Assembly (NCBI GenBank): GCA_052180195.1
Contig: CP197469.1
DNA length: 64,000 nucleotides
Source: Gottfriedia sp002574545
Lineage (GTDB): Bacteria > Bacillota > Bacilli > Bacillales > Bacillaceae_G
Direction: 5' to 3' (one strand)
The notes beneath the pieces are model-generated. The model was not told where the DNA came from, did not search any database, and saw only the letters and a program-made list of their open reading frames with translations. A program made the translations under genes and the position numbers. This document shows, one piece after another, positions 8,770 to 17,538 of the stretch. The first letter of the stretch is position 1; each line of letters opens with the position of its first letter.

Positions 8770-8811
8770 GGATGTCCCAAAAATATAAACTTTTTGGGGC
8801 ATCCCTTTTTT
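8770..8811 (+). repeat. Left-end hairpin of the IS1182-family element
   Basis: A 14-bp stem with one G-T pair (8770-8783 with 8791-8804) is followed by C and six T. It looks like a terminator and would block transcription entering the transposase gene from outside, a common feature of IS ends. Confidence 0.65.
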
Positions 8812-8892
8812 GAGCATAAAAAAATAAGAAAATCGTTCTTTTTGGTATAATTGAGTCACCACAACCAACAACCTGAAAGGAACGATTTTCTT

Positions 8893-10440
8893 ATGTATAA
8901 ACAGTATAACATGAATCAACTAACTCTTCCAATGGACATTGAGGTATTAATTCCTACTAATCACCTTGCCCGTTTAATTGACACTGCGGTCGATAAAATG
9001 GATCCTACTATTTTTTCTTCTTTTCACACAGGTGGTGGCCGTCCGCCCTATCATCCAAAAATGATGTTAAAAGTTATCCTTTATGCTTATTCAAACCGTA
9101 TGTATTCCTCTAGACAAATTGCGAAACAACTGAAAGAGAATATTGTTTTTATGTGGCTTTCGGGCGAACAACAACCTGATTTCCGTACAATTAACCGTTT
9201 TCGAAGCGATCGAATGAAAGACGTAATTTATGAAACGTTCTTTTCAATTGTCGATCTTCTTCGAGCAGAGGGTCTTGTAAAACTTGAGGACTATTTTCTT
9301 GATGGTACCAAAATTGAGGCAAATGCCAATAAATACACTTTCGTTTGGCGTAAATCCACGGAAAAATATGATCAAAAACTCGATGAAAAATTCCAACAGA
9401 TTGTGTTAGGAATTGAAAAAGTGATCCAAGAAGATGAAGATTTAGAACAAGAAACAGACATTGAAGCGAAATTAGAGGAATCACCAATTACGTCCGAAAA
9501 AATCGCTGATACCGTGAAAAAGTTAGAGAAAAGACTAGAAAAAGATCCTAAAAATAAGGCGATAAAGAAAGCAAAGCGTCAGTTGGAGAAAGATTTACTA
9601 CCAAGAAAACTAAAATATGAGAAACAAAAGGCAACATTTCAAAATCGTAACAGTTATTCCAAGACCGATCCCGATGCAACTTTTATGCGAATGAAAGAAG
9701 ATCATATGAAAAATGGTCAGTTAAAAGCAGGATATAATGTACAAATTGGAACGGAAAATCAATTTATTGTTGGCTTTAGTCTTCACCAACGCGCAGGTGA
9801 TCCAGGCTGCCTCATCCCTCATTTAGATCTATTGGAAAAGTACAATCGTCCAAAACCAAATTCGATCATTGCCGACTCTGGTTATGGGAGTGAAGAAAAT
9901 TACGCTCATTGTGAGGAAAAAGAAATAGAGGCTTTTATTAAATACAACACATTCGATAAGGAACAAACTAAGGCATGGAAAAAACAAATTGGTCGTGCTG
10001 AAAATATGACTTATGATGAGGAATTAGATGAATGGATTTGTGTAAATGATAAACGACTAGTTTTCCAATATGAAAGTAAAAAGAAAACAGATAACGGTTA
10101 TGAATCCATTAAACGAACGTATCAATGCGTAGAATGCCCTAACTGCCCGTTCCAAAGCACCTGTGCCAAAGGAAAAGAAATGAAAACGATCCAAGTCTCC
10201 ATCAAAAATCAGATCCAACGAAAAGACATACGGAAAAGACTATCGACTGAAGAAGGGGATCAAAAATATCGAAAAAGAAAAATTGATGTAGAACCTGTCT
10301 TTGGCCAAATAAAACATAATCAAGGGTATAAACGATTTACAATGAAAGGCCTGTCCAAAAATACCACGGACTGGGGTCTAATTTGTGTTGCCCATAATCT
10401 AAAAAAATGGGAATCCACTTCCAAAAAACTGAAAAAATAA
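8893..10440 (+). CDS. IS1182-family transposase
   Basis: A 515-aa DDE transposase. The N-terminus (MDIEVLIPTNHLARLIDTAVDKMD, then PPYHPKMMLKVILYAYSNRMYSSRQIAKQ) is the DUF772-type domain of IS1182/IS5-like transposases. The catalytic core includes FLDGTKIEANANKYTFVW (first Asp), IADSGYGSEENY (second Asp) and RKRKIDVEPVFGQIKHNQGYKRF (Glu), followed by CAHNLKKW-like VAHNLKKW. A charged coiled-coil insert lies around residues 160-250. ATG at 8893 follows GAAAGGAACG; an earlier frame extension runs into the left-end hairpin. The frame is intact, so the element may be active. Confidence 0.95.
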   Translation: MYKQYNMNQLTLPMDIEVLIPTNHLARLIDTAVDKMDPTIFSSFHTGGGRPPYHPKMMLKVILYAYSNRMYSSRQIAKQLKENIVFMWLSGEQQPDFRTINRFRSDRMKDVIYETFFSIVDLLRAEGLVKLEDYFLDGTKIEANANKYTFVWRKSTEKYDQKLDEKFQQIVLGIEKVIQEDEDLEQETDIEAKLEESPITSEKIADTVKKLEKRLEKDPKNKAIKKAKRQLEKDLLPRKLKYEKQKATFQNRNSYSKTDPDATFMRMKEDHMKNGQLKAGYNVQIGTENQFIVGFSLHQRAGDPGCLIPHLDLLEKYNRPKPNSIIADSGYGSEENYAHCEEKEIEAFIKYNTFDKEQTKAWKKQIGRAENMTYDEELDEWICVNDKRLVFQYESKKKTDNGYESIKRTYQCVECPNCPFQSTCAKGKEMKTIQVSIKNQIQRKDIRKRLSTEEGDQKYRKRKIDVEPVFGQIKHNQGYKRFTMKGLSKNTTDWGLICVAHNLKKWESTSKKLKK

Positions 10441-10580
10441 CAAAATAATAAAAGGAAATTCCTCTCCTAAAATCTCCAATTTTATAAAAAACCCTCAAAA
10501 AATGATGAAATGAAAAAAACTGCCTCAAAATGTCGTCATTCAATGACCTTTTGAGACAGCTTCTCTTAGAGGTGTAAAAT

Positions 10581-10841
10581 TTGAACGAATTATTTAAAGC
10601 ATTATCGGATCCAACTCGGAGGAAAATTTTAGATTTATTAAAAGAGAAGGATTTAACTGCTGGAGAAATTTCAGAACAATTCGATATGTCAAAACCAAGT
10701 ATTTCGCAGCATCTTAAAATATTAAAGTCTGCTCAGTTAATTCAAGATGAAAAGAAGGGTCAATTTATTATTTATTCCCTAAATATGACGGTTTTCCAAG
10801 AAATTATTAGTTGGGCATATAGTTTTAAAGAAAAAAATTGA
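10581..10841 (+). CDS. sdpR: ArsR-family repressor, SdpR-like
   Basis: An 86-aa winged-helix regulator. The sequence LFKALSDPTRRKILDLLKEKDLTAGEI then FDMSKPSISQHLKILKSAQLI is a standard ArsR helix-turn-helix with no metal-binding cysteines. It precedes an SdpI-like gene by 13 bp, the B. subtilis sdpRI arrangement, in which SdpR represses its own operon and is held at the membrane by SdpI bound to the SdpC toxin. TTG start at 10581 follows AGAGGTG. The IS1182-family element ends about 18 bp before the start codon, so the native promoter and operator are displaced. No sdpABC toxin genes are in the window. Confidence 0.85.
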   Translation: MNELFKALSDPTRRKILDLLKEKDLTAGEISEQFDMSKPSISQHLKILKSAQLIQDEKKGQFIIYSLNMTVFQEIISWAYSFKEKN

Positions 10842-10854
10842 GAGGTGATTTAAC

Positions 10855-11493
10855 TTGAAAAAGCATATCATTGCAATTTTACTATTTATTTGTTCGCTTG
10901 TATTATGGATTATTAACTTCCATGATTTACCAAGCCAACTACCAGTTCACTGGGATTTTTCAGGTCATGTTAATAATTACGATTCAAAAATGCAAACGTT
11001 TATCGAGCTCCATGTGATCATGCTTTTGGTTTATTTATTACCAATTGTTACTCCGAAGATCGATCCAAGAAAAGAGAATTATAAGTTATTCCAAAGAAGT
11101 TTATACTTTATGTCTACAGGGATTCTATTTATTTTCTTTTTAATTAATATGAGTGTTTTATTTTATGGATTAGGTTATAACGTTCATATCGGTTCAATGA
11201 GTTTTCTCTTTATTGGTCTTTTGTTTATGTTTCTTGGTAATTATCTGCCTCATGTTCGTTCGAATTATTTTATTGGCGTCCGTACACCATGGACATTAAG
11301 TAATGAAACTGTTTGGAAAAAAACACATCGCGTTAGTGGTAGATTATTTATGATTGTTGGTTTATGTTTTTTATTGCTATATTTTATTCCAGTGAGTAAT
11401 AAAGGAATCATTGTCATTCCATTGATTATATTTTTAGTTGGATTCACAACTATTTACTCATATATTGCCTTTAAAAAGGAAATGAAAAACTAA
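10855..11493 (+). CDS. sdpI: SdpI-family membrane immunity/signal protein
   Basis: A 212-aa membrane protein with six predicted hydrophobic segments. The N-terminal part has the DUF1648 motif LPVHWDFSGHVNNYDSK; the C-terminal part carries the SdpI signature RSNYFIGVRTPWTLSNETVWKKTHRVSG. SdpI in B. subtilis gives immunity to the SdpC cannibalism peptide and sequesters SdpR. The TTG start follows GAGAGGTGAT, 13 bp after sdpR. Without sdpABC nearby, it may be an orphan immunity gene or a homologue with another signal. Confidence 0.87.
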   Translation: MKKHIIAILLFICSLVLWIINFHDLPSQLPVHWDFSGHVNNYDSKMQTFIELHVIMLLVYLLPIVTPKIDPRKENYKLFQRSLYFMSTGILFIFFLINMSVLFYGLGYNVHIGSMSFLFIGLLFMFLGNYLPHVRSNYFIGVRTPWTLSNETVWKKTHRVSGRLFMIVGLCFLLLYFIPVSNKGIIVIPLIIFLVGFTTIYSYIAFKKEMKN

Positions 11494-11617
11494 ATTAAGC
11501 TATTTATTTACAAAATTTGGTGATTGTTTATGAATTTATTTTAGAAAAAATTTAATTTCCTAATAAAGTATGGTATTGTAAAGAGTAGAGCAAAAGAGTT
11601 GGAGGAATAAAATTAAA

Positions 11618-13240
11618 ATGATTACAGTAAGCAATGTAAGTTTGCGTTTTGCGGACAGAAAATTATTTGATGATGTTAATATAAAATTTACACCAGGGAA
11701 CTGTTACGGTTTAATTGGTGCTAATGGTGCGGGTAAATCTACTTTTCTTAAAATTTTATCTGGTGATATCGAGCCTTCTACTGGTGATGTTATTGTAACG
11801 CCAGGTGAACGCCTTGCAGTATTAAAACAAAACCAGTTTGAATATGAAGAGTTTGAAGTGCTTCAAACTGTTATTATGGGTCATACTCGTCTTTATGAAG
11901 TAATGAAAGAAAAAGATGCAATTTATATGAAGGAAGATTTCACTGAAGAAGATGGTATGAAAGCTGCAGAACTTGAAGGTGAGTTTGCAGAGTTAAATGG
12001 TTGGGAAGCAGAATCAGAAGCTGCGATTTTATTAAAAGGTCTTGGTATTACAGAAGACTTACATTATAAAAAAATGGCTGAATTACAAGCTGGTGAGAAA
12101 GTAAAAGTTTTACTTGCTCAAGCATTATTTGGTCAACCTGATATTCTTTTACTAGATGAGCCTACGAATAACTTGGATCTTAAAGCTGTTCAATGGTTAG
12201 AAAACTTCTTAATTAACTTTGAAAACACAGTTATTGTTGTATCACATGACCGTCACTTCTTAAATCAAGTATGTACACATATGGCTGATTTAGATTTTGG
12301 TAAAATTCAACTTTATGTTGGTAATTATGATTTCTGGTATGAGTCAAGTCAATTAGCTCAAAAATTAATGGCTGACGCTAATAAGAAAAAAGAAGAGAAA
12401 ATTAAAGAATTACAAGGATTTATCGCTCGATTTAGCTCAAATGCATCAAAAGCAAAACAAGCTACTTCACGTAAAAAACTTTTAGATAAAATTACGCTAG
12501 ATGATATTAGACCATCTTCTCGTCGTTATCCTTTCGTTGGATTTACGCCAGAGAGGGAAGTTGGTAATGATTTATTAACTGTAGAAGGAATTTCAAAAAC
12601 AATCGATGGTGAAAAAGTACTAGATAATGTACGTTTTACTGTAAATAAAGGCGATAAAATTGCGTTTGTTGGTAAAAATGACGTTGCAATTACAACTTTA
12701 TTTAAAATTTTAATGGGTGAGATGGAGCCAGATACTGGTTCATTTAAATGGGGTGTAACAACTTCTCAAGCATTTTTCCCTAAAGATAACTCTGAGTTCT
12801 TTGAAAATAGTGATATGAACTTAATCGAATGGTTACGTCAGTTTTCTCCACAAGATGAGTCTGAAAGCTTCTTACGTGGTTTCTTAGGACGTATGCTATT
12901 CTCTGGTGAAGAAGTAATGAAAAAAGCTTCTGTTTTATCTGGGGGAGAAAAAGTTCGTTGTATGCTTTCAAAAATGATGTTAAGTGGAGCAAACGTTTTA
13001 GTATTAGATGATCCTACTAACCACTTAGACTTAGAGTCAATTACAGCATTAAATAATGGTTTAATTGCCTTCAAAGGTACAGCATTATTTACATCTCATG
13101 ACCATCAGTTCATTCAAACAATTGCAAACCGTATCATTGAAGTAACACCGAACGGTTTAGTTGATAAAGAGTGCACTTATGATGAGTTCTTAGAGAATAA
13201 GGATTTACAAAAGCAAGTAGAAGAGTTATATAATAAGTAA
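11618..13240 (+). CDS. ykpA: ABC-F family ATPase, YkpA/YbiT type
   Basis: A 540-aa cytoplasmic protein with two ABC domains and no membrane segment: the ABC-F layout of ribosome-associated translation factors. NBD1 is canonical (GANGAGKST; LLLDEPTNNLDL). A basic linker follows (residues about 260-290). NBD2 is degenerate: the Walker A region reads GKNDVAITTL from residue 352, lacking the Gly-Lys core, and Walker B reads VLDDPTNHLD, with Asp465 where Glu is usual. The signature LSGGEKVR is intact. Length and sequence fit YkpA of B. subtilis. ATG follows TTGGAGGAAT. Role in antibiotic resistance is not implied by this subgroup. Confidence 0.9.
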   Translation: MITVSNVSLRFADRKLFDDVNIKFTPGNCYGLIGANGAGKSTFLKILSGDIEPSTGDVIVTPGERLAVLKQNQFEYEEFEVLQTVIMGHTRLYEVMKEKDAIYMKEDFTEEDGMKAAELEGEFAELNGWEAESEAAILLKGLGITEDLHYKKMAELQAGEKVKVLLAQALFGQPDILLLDEPTNNLDLKAVQWLENFLINFENTVIVVSHDRHFLNQVCTHMADLDFGKIQLYVGNYDFWYESSQLAQKLMADANKKKEEKIKELQGFIARFSSNASKAKQATSRKKLLDKITLDDIRPSSRRYPFVGFTPEREVGNDLLTVEGISKTIDGEKVLDNVRFTVNKGDKIAFVGKNDVAITTLFKILMGEMEPDTGSFKWGVTTSQAFFPKDNSEFFENSDMNLIEWLRQFSPQDESESFLRGFLGRMLFSGEEVMKKASVLSGGEKVRCMLSKMMLSGANVLVLDDPTNHLDLESITALNNGLIAFKGTALFTSHDHQFIQTIANRIIEVTPNGLVDKECTYDEFLENKDLQKQVEELYNK

Positions 13241-13282
13241 ATTTCTCCTTTCACATTTTAGTGAAGCTCTGAGAAATAATCG

Positions 13283-13313
13283 AAACCACTAATCAAATGA
13301 TTAGTGGTTTTTC
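13283..13313 (+). terminator. Terminator after the ABC-F gene
   Basis: A 13-bp stem (13283-13295 with 13298-13310) with a T-run at 13308-13312, 42 bp after the stop codon. Confidence 0.8.
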
Positions 13314-13366
13314 GTACTTTCATCTTGTTTTCATTTTTGCTAAACTATAAAAAAGGAGGAGAACTA

Positions 13367-13825
13367 ATGACTGAGTCAAATGAAAATAAGTTTTATAAAA
13401 AATATTTAAAGAAAGCCTCTTCCTATTTAGGAAATAAAGAAAAATCAACAATTTTATTGAAAAAAGCAGCCAAGTTGGCACCAGATAAAAAGGGTGCGCT
13501 AGGTGAAGCTTGGGAAAAAGTAAATTTATTTATTGATCTATTTAAATCATATATGAATGGCAGTTATAGAGATATTTCCACCAAATCAATTTTGACAGTG
13601 ATTGGGGCATTACTTTATTTTGTCAGTCCAATCGATGCAGTACCGGATTTTATCGTCGGATTAGGTTTTTTAGATGACGCTACGATTTTAGCTTATACAT
13701 TTAAACAAATTAATAAAGATATTGAAAAGTATAAAATTTGGAAAGAAAATAATAACGTAAAAGATGATTCTTCAAATTTAGTGGTAATTGAAGAGTCAAA
13801 GCAAGACCATGAGCTAAAAGATTAA
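13367..13825 (+). CDS. DUF1232 (YkvA-like) protein
   Basis: A 152-aa protein with the DUF1232 signature ILTVIGALLYFVSPIDAVPDFIVGLGFLDDATILAYTFKQI at residues about 75-115, which forms a membrane-inserting helical hairpin with the conserved SPIDAVPD turn. The N-terminus is lysine-rich and amphipathic. ATG at 13367 follows AAGGAGGAG; the longer frame upstream begins inside the previous terminator and is rejected. Function of the family is not established. Monocistronic, with terminators on both sides. Confidence 0.85.
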   Translation: MTESNENKFYKKYLKKASSYLGNKEKSTILLKKAAKLAPDKKGALGEAWEKVNLFIDLFKSYMNGSYRDISTKSILTVIGALLYFVSPIDAVPDFIVGLGFLDDATILAYTFKQINKDIEKYKIWKENNNVKDDSSNLVVIEESKQDHELKD

Positions 13826-13845
13826 TATTTGTAAAAGAAAATGTT

Positions 13846-13887
13846 AAAAAGGTTGCCCATTATTTTATTAATGAGCAACCTTTTTTT
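13846..13887. terminator. Terminator between convergent DUF1232 and guaD genes
   Basis: An 11-bp stem (13846-13856 with 13875-13885), extended by three pairs inside, with A-tract and T-tract on either side; it can serve both strands. Confidence 0.85.
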
Positions 13888-13894
13888 ATTTCGA

Positions 13895-14371
13895 TTAGTA
13901 ATGTACATGACTTTTATCTTTTGACCAAACGATGAAAGGGTTTTCAATATCTTTGACATTAATCATTATTTGTTCACTAGGGATCGTTCGATCTTCATAT
14001 GGAAGTGAAAGTTCCTCATAAATATGTGCATCATCAAATCCAATTTTTGCAGCATCATCTTTTGTGAAAAAATAATATATTTTTGAAATTCTAGACCAAT
14101 AGGCAGCACTTAGACACATCGGGCAAGGTTCACAACTCGTATATAAGACAGCATCTTTTAATAGATATGTACCTAAATTTTGACATGCGTTTCGAATCGC
14201 TTGGACCTCTGCATGAGCGGTTGGATCATTTAAAGTTGTGACTCCATTTACGCCAGCACCAATTACCTTTCCACCTTGGACAATAACTGCTCCAAATGGT
14301 CCACCATTCTTATTTAATAAGTTTTCGTAAGCAAGCCTTACACTTAATTTAATCCAATCAGAGTGCTTCAA
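13895..14371 (-). CDS. guaD: Guanine deaminase (cytidine-deaminase fold)
   Basis: Converts guanine to xanthine with ammonia release in purine salvage. The 158-aa protein has the zinc site of the deaminase superfamily: THAEVQAIRNAC (His and catalytic Glu) and SCEPCPMC (two Cys). GGPFGAVIV and GFDDAHIYEELSLPYEDRTIP match B. subtilis GuaD closely. TTG at 14371 is chosen because the product then aligns with GuaD from its first residue and GGTGGTG lies 6 nt upstream; an in-frame GTG at 14383 overlaps that ribosome binding site. It stands divergent from the hydroxy-acid oxidase gene. Confidence 0.92.
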   Translation of the reverse strand: MKHSDWIKLSVRLAYENLLNKNGGPFGAVIVQGGKVIGAGVNGVTTLNDPTAHAEVQAIRNACQNLGTYLLKDAVLYTSCEPCPMCLSAAYWSRISKIYYFFTKDDAAKIGFDDAHIYEELSLPYEDRTIPSEQIMINVKDIENPFIVWSKDKSHVHY

Positions 14372-14766
14372 ACATAACACCACCTTTATAGTAATAAGGG
14401 CGAAAAGTATTTATTATCTATCTAATCTCTTAAATTAATATAAAGAAGTTTTAATCAAATTCGTTAATCAAATTAAGATTATTTAAATAAACCATTATAT
14501 AAAAAGGGTATCTTACTTATTTGTACACTCTATTAGCGTATTTAAGAACTTATTTAAGTGATCTATCTGAAATAAATTCATTACTTATAAGAAAAATAAA
14601 AATAGAATCATATCATTCAAACAAAATTTTAAATAAGTATTGAATAAGATTAGGAATTTCATAAATATTCAAAATGTCGAATGATTTATAAAGAAAAATA
14701 AAGGAATTATTTGAACGAAATTAGAATATTTAAACGGTTACTAATTTTTTTTAGGATGTGTTTCGA
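14372..14766. other. AT-rich divergent intergenic region
   Basis: About 395 bp between the divergent guaD and hydroxy-acid oxidase genes, very rich in A and T. It must contain both promoters. I saw no riboswitch, no credible small gene and no operator palindrome. Confidence 0.45.
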
Positions 14767-15939
14767 ATGAAGAATTTCGGAAATAATATTCAATTGCAAG
14801 TGTATAGTAGTGGAAAAAAAAGTGAGATTCCTGTTAGATTTGAAGACTTAGAAAAGTTAGCACAAGATCAGTTAGAGGAAGGGCCATTTTATTATATAGC
14901 AGGGGGCGCGGGTAGCGAGCGCTCGATGAATGAAAATCGATTAGCATTTGATAAGTGGAAAATTGTACCGCGAATGTTACGTAATGTGGCTGAGCGTGAT
15001 ATCAGTATTAATTTATTTGGTAAAACATATAATTCGCCAATTTTATTTGCTCCAATCGGTGTCCAGTCGATTGCGCATCCAGAAGGGGAACTTGAAGCTG
15101 CTAGAGCAGCAGCAGAATTGAATATTCCATACATTACTAGTACTGCATCAACTTACTCATTAGAAAAGGTTGCAACTGTTCTAGGTGATTCACCTAAATG
15201 GTATCAACTATATTGTAGTAGCGATATGGAAATAGCAGCAAGTATGATGAAACGTGCAGAAGCAAATGGCTACGAGGCGATTGTTATTACGCTTGATACC
15301 TCAATTATGGGGTGGAGAGAAAAAGATATTGAAAATGCCTATTTACCATTTTTACAAGGGCAAGGTATTGGTAATTACTTAGAGGATCCTGTATTTCGCT
15401 CACGATTAAATAAATCACCTGAAGAAGATCCGCAGTCAGCCATTCTATTATGGACAAGACTTTTTGGTAACCCTGCGTTAACATGGACTGATTTAGCATT
15501 TTTGCGAAGTCAAACTAAGTTACCAATTTTATTAAAAGGAATTTTACATAAGGACGATGCGATGCTTGCACTTGAATATGGTATGGACGGCATTGTCGTT
15601 TCGAATCATGGTGGAAGACAAGTTGATGGAACAATTAGTACTTTAGATGCATTAGAGACTATTTGTAGTGAATTAAAAGGTAGATTACCAATTTTAATGG
15701 ATAGTGGCATTAGAAGGGGATCAGATGTATATAAAGCTTTAGCAATCGGTGCTGATGCAGTATTAATTGGTCGACCGTATATGTATGGCCTAGCGCTAGC
15801 GGGTAAAAATGGGGTAAGTCAAGTAATGAAAAATATTTTAGCTGATTTTGATTTAACGATGGCTTTATCCGGACAAAAAAGTATCAGCGAATTAAATCCA
15901 TCATTGTTAGTAAAAGAAAAACTTAGTACGCATTTTTAA
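14767..15939 (+). CDS. FMN-dependent alpha-hydroxy-acid oxidase (lactate monooxygenase-like)
   Basis: A 390-aa TIM-barrel flavoprotein that oxidises a 2-hydroxy acid, probably lactate or a close analogue, to the 2-oxo acid. FYYIAGGAGSE near residue 40 is the substrate and FMN-binding start of the family. ITLDTSIMGWREKD follows mid-protein. The active-site block SNHGGRQVDG supplies the catalytic His and substrate-binding Arg. LMDSGIRRGSDVYKALAIGADAVLIGRPYMYGLA binds the FMN phosphate. Overall the sequence resembles lactate 2-monooxygenase more than lactate oxidase or LldD, but the exact reaction cannot be fixed. ATG at 14767 has AGGATG 8 nt before it; an in-frame GTG at 14758 overlaps it. Confidence 0.83.
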   Translation: MKNFGNNIQLQVYSSGKKSEIPVRFEDLEKLAQDQLEEGPFYYIAGGAGSERSMNENRLAFDKWKIVPRMLRNVAERDISINLFGKTYNSPILFAPIGVQSIAHPEGELEAARAAAELNIPYITSTASTYSLEKVATVLGDSPKWYQLYCSSDMEIAASMMKRAEANGYEAIVITLDTSIMGWREKDIENAYLPFLQGQGIGNYLEDPVFRSRLNKSPEEDPQSAILLWTRLFGNPALTWTDLAFLRSQTKLPILLKGILHKDDAMLALEYGMDGIVVSNHGGRQVDGTISTLDALETICSELKGRLPILMDSGIRRGSDVYKALAIGADAVLIGRPYMYGLALAGKNGVSQVMKNILADFDLTMALSGQKSISELNPSLLVKEKLSTHF

Positions 15940-15945
15940 CAAAAA

Positions 15946-15990
15946 AAAGAGCGTCCTCAGGAAGTGCTTATGCTGATGATCGCTCTTTAT
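15946..15990. terminator. Bidirectional terminator between hydroxy-acid oxidase and brnQ
   Basis: A 15-bp stem with one mismatch (15946-15960 with 15973-15988) flanked by A-tract and T-tract, between convergent genes. Confidence 0.8.
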
Positions 15991-15993
15991 TAT

Positions 15994-17328
15994 TTATGCT
16001 GCGTTCTTTACTTCAGTATATTCTTTAACGAAAAACTTCTCCGTAACACACCCAATTACAAAACCGATAAAACCAGGTAGGATCCAACCGAATCCTTTAC
16101 TTTGCATTGGAATAATCGATAATAATTCGTTTAGTCCGTTATTTAGTAATGATGAATTGATAATCTCGATTAAGCTATAAATTCCAACAAACAATATTGT
16201 TACGAAATAAACAGGTCTACCTTTAAATGGTAATTGATCGTGTAATAGTGCTAGTACAATCAGTGCAATTGCCACTGGATATAAAAGACCTAATATTGGA
16301 ACGGATACTTTTAATATTTGTGTAAGTCCTAGATTTGCTACGAAGCCACTAATGAAACATAATAAGATTGCCCATTTTTTATAAGATAATTTTGGGAAAA
16401 TACTATTAAAATATTGAGAACATGATGTAATTAAACCAATACATACACTTAAACATGCAAGTGTAAAAATAAGTCCTAAAACAATCGTTCCACCATTACC
16501 AAATAATTGCTTCATGACAATCGTTAAGACGATTGCTCCATTGTCAATTTGTCCTGGAATCGATGCCGATGCACCTAAGTAGCCAATTATAAAGTAAGTC
16601 ATCGATAATAATAATGCACAAATTAAACCGAATATAATTAAATACTTAATTTGTAATTTTTGATTTGTAACATTTAATCTTTTAAAAATATTGATGAAAA
16701 CAATTCCGTAGATTAATGCACAAATCCCATCCATTGTTTGATAGCCATCTAGTATTCCTTGTGAGAGAGGATTAGATTTGTATGTTAAGGAAGCATCCTT
16801 AAAACTAGCTAGGTCTGTAAACATTGCTTTAATAAAAACAATTAAAATTAAGATTAGTAAAGCAGGAGTTAGTATTTTACCGAATCTGTCAACTAATTTT
16901 GAAGGTGATTTAGCAAACCAATAAACGATACTAAAAAACACAATCGTATAAACGAATAGTCCTAAAGGCGAAACAGCCAAACCTTCAGACAGAAATGGTT
17001 TAACACCCATTTCATATGCTAGACTACTAGCTCGCGGAATAGCAAGGCCAGGTCCAATTGACAGGTAAATGGCCATCGGGAAGAGGAGTGCAAAAATAGG
17101 ATGTACTCTTTTTACAAGCGTATCAAAATTACCGGATTTCGCGATCGCAATAAAAGCTAAAATCGCAATACCCGCATCCGAAATAATAAATCCAATAATT
17201 GCTTGCCATACATTTTCTCCGGCTGTTTGTCCAATGTATGCTGGGAAAATTAGATTACCAGCACCAAATAACATGGAAAACAACATAAATCCAATAAACA
17301 GTATTTCTTTTTTTGTTAAAGTATTCAA
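15994..17328 (-). CDS. brnQ: Branched-chain amino acid transporter BrnQ
   Basis: A 444-aa transporter with about twelve membrane segments that imports leucine, isoleucine and valine with a cation (LIVCS family). The start region reads KEILFIGFMLFSMLFGAGNLIFPAYIGQTAG, the family signature, and GPGLAIPRASSLAYEMG follows at about 100. TTG at 17328 is preferred because GAGGTGAA (17333-17340) is correctly placed and the protein then begins where BrnQ homologues begin. It lies 3 kb from the ilv-leu operon, divergent from an osmolyte importer. A CodY-regulated role would be expected; the AT-rich upstream region shows only a poor CodY-like match. Confidence 0.93.
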   Translation of the reverse strand: MNTLTKKEILFIGFMLFSMLFGAGNLIFPAYIGQTAGENVWQAIIGFIISDAGIAILAFIAIAKSGNFDTLVKRVHPIFALLFPMAIYLSIGPGLAIPRASSLAYEMGVKPFLSEGLAVSPLGLFVYTIVFFSIVYWFAKSPSKLVDRFGKILTPALLILILIVFIKAMFTDLASFKDASLTYKSNPLSQGILDGYQTMDGICALIYGIVFINIFKRLNVTNQKLQIKYLIIFGLICALLLSMTYFIIGYLGASASIPGQIDNGAIVLTIVMKQLFGNGGTIVLGLIFTLACLSVCIGLITSCSQYFNSIFPKLSYKKWAILLCFISGFVANLGLTQILKVSVPILGLLYPVAIALIVLALLHDQLPFKGRPVYFVTILFVGIYSLIEIINSSLLNNGLNELLSIIPMQSKGFGWILPGFIGFVIGCVTEKFFVKEYTEVKNAA

Positions 17329-17538
17329 ATAATTCACCTCAACCATAGTTACTTTTAAAAATGATTTTCTCATTCTAACAAAGATTTACTCTATTTACTA
17401 CAAAATCTATTAAAATTCTTAAAATTTTAACAAATAATGAAAAAAATTTTCTTTTTTCCCATTTTTTATTACTTAAAGCATAAGAAAACTTGTCCTCTAA
17501 CTATATATACTTATAGGCTTTTTTAAGGGAGGACTAGA

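Larger units (their letters stand above)
8769..10562 (+). mobile_element. IS1182-family insertion sequence, apparently complete
   Basis: One transposase gene (8893-10440) sits between imperfect terminal inverted repeats. The left end reads AGGATGTCCCAAAA; the reverse complement of the right end reads AAGCTGTCTCAAAA (11 of 14 match). Each end also folds on itself: 8770-8783 pairs with 8791-8804, and 10520-10530 pairs with 10549-10559. I could not find a convincing direct target repeat, so the exact edges may be off by a few bases. The right end lies about 18 bp before the sdpR start codon. Confidence 0.8.

Noticed and set aside
8765..10570. Target-site duplication for the IS1182-family element
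   Set aside because: No matching direct repeat of 4 or more bases at the edges I could define.
17412..17426. CodY-like box before brnQ
   Set aside because: 12 of 15 matches only; in such AT-rich sequence this is expected by chance.
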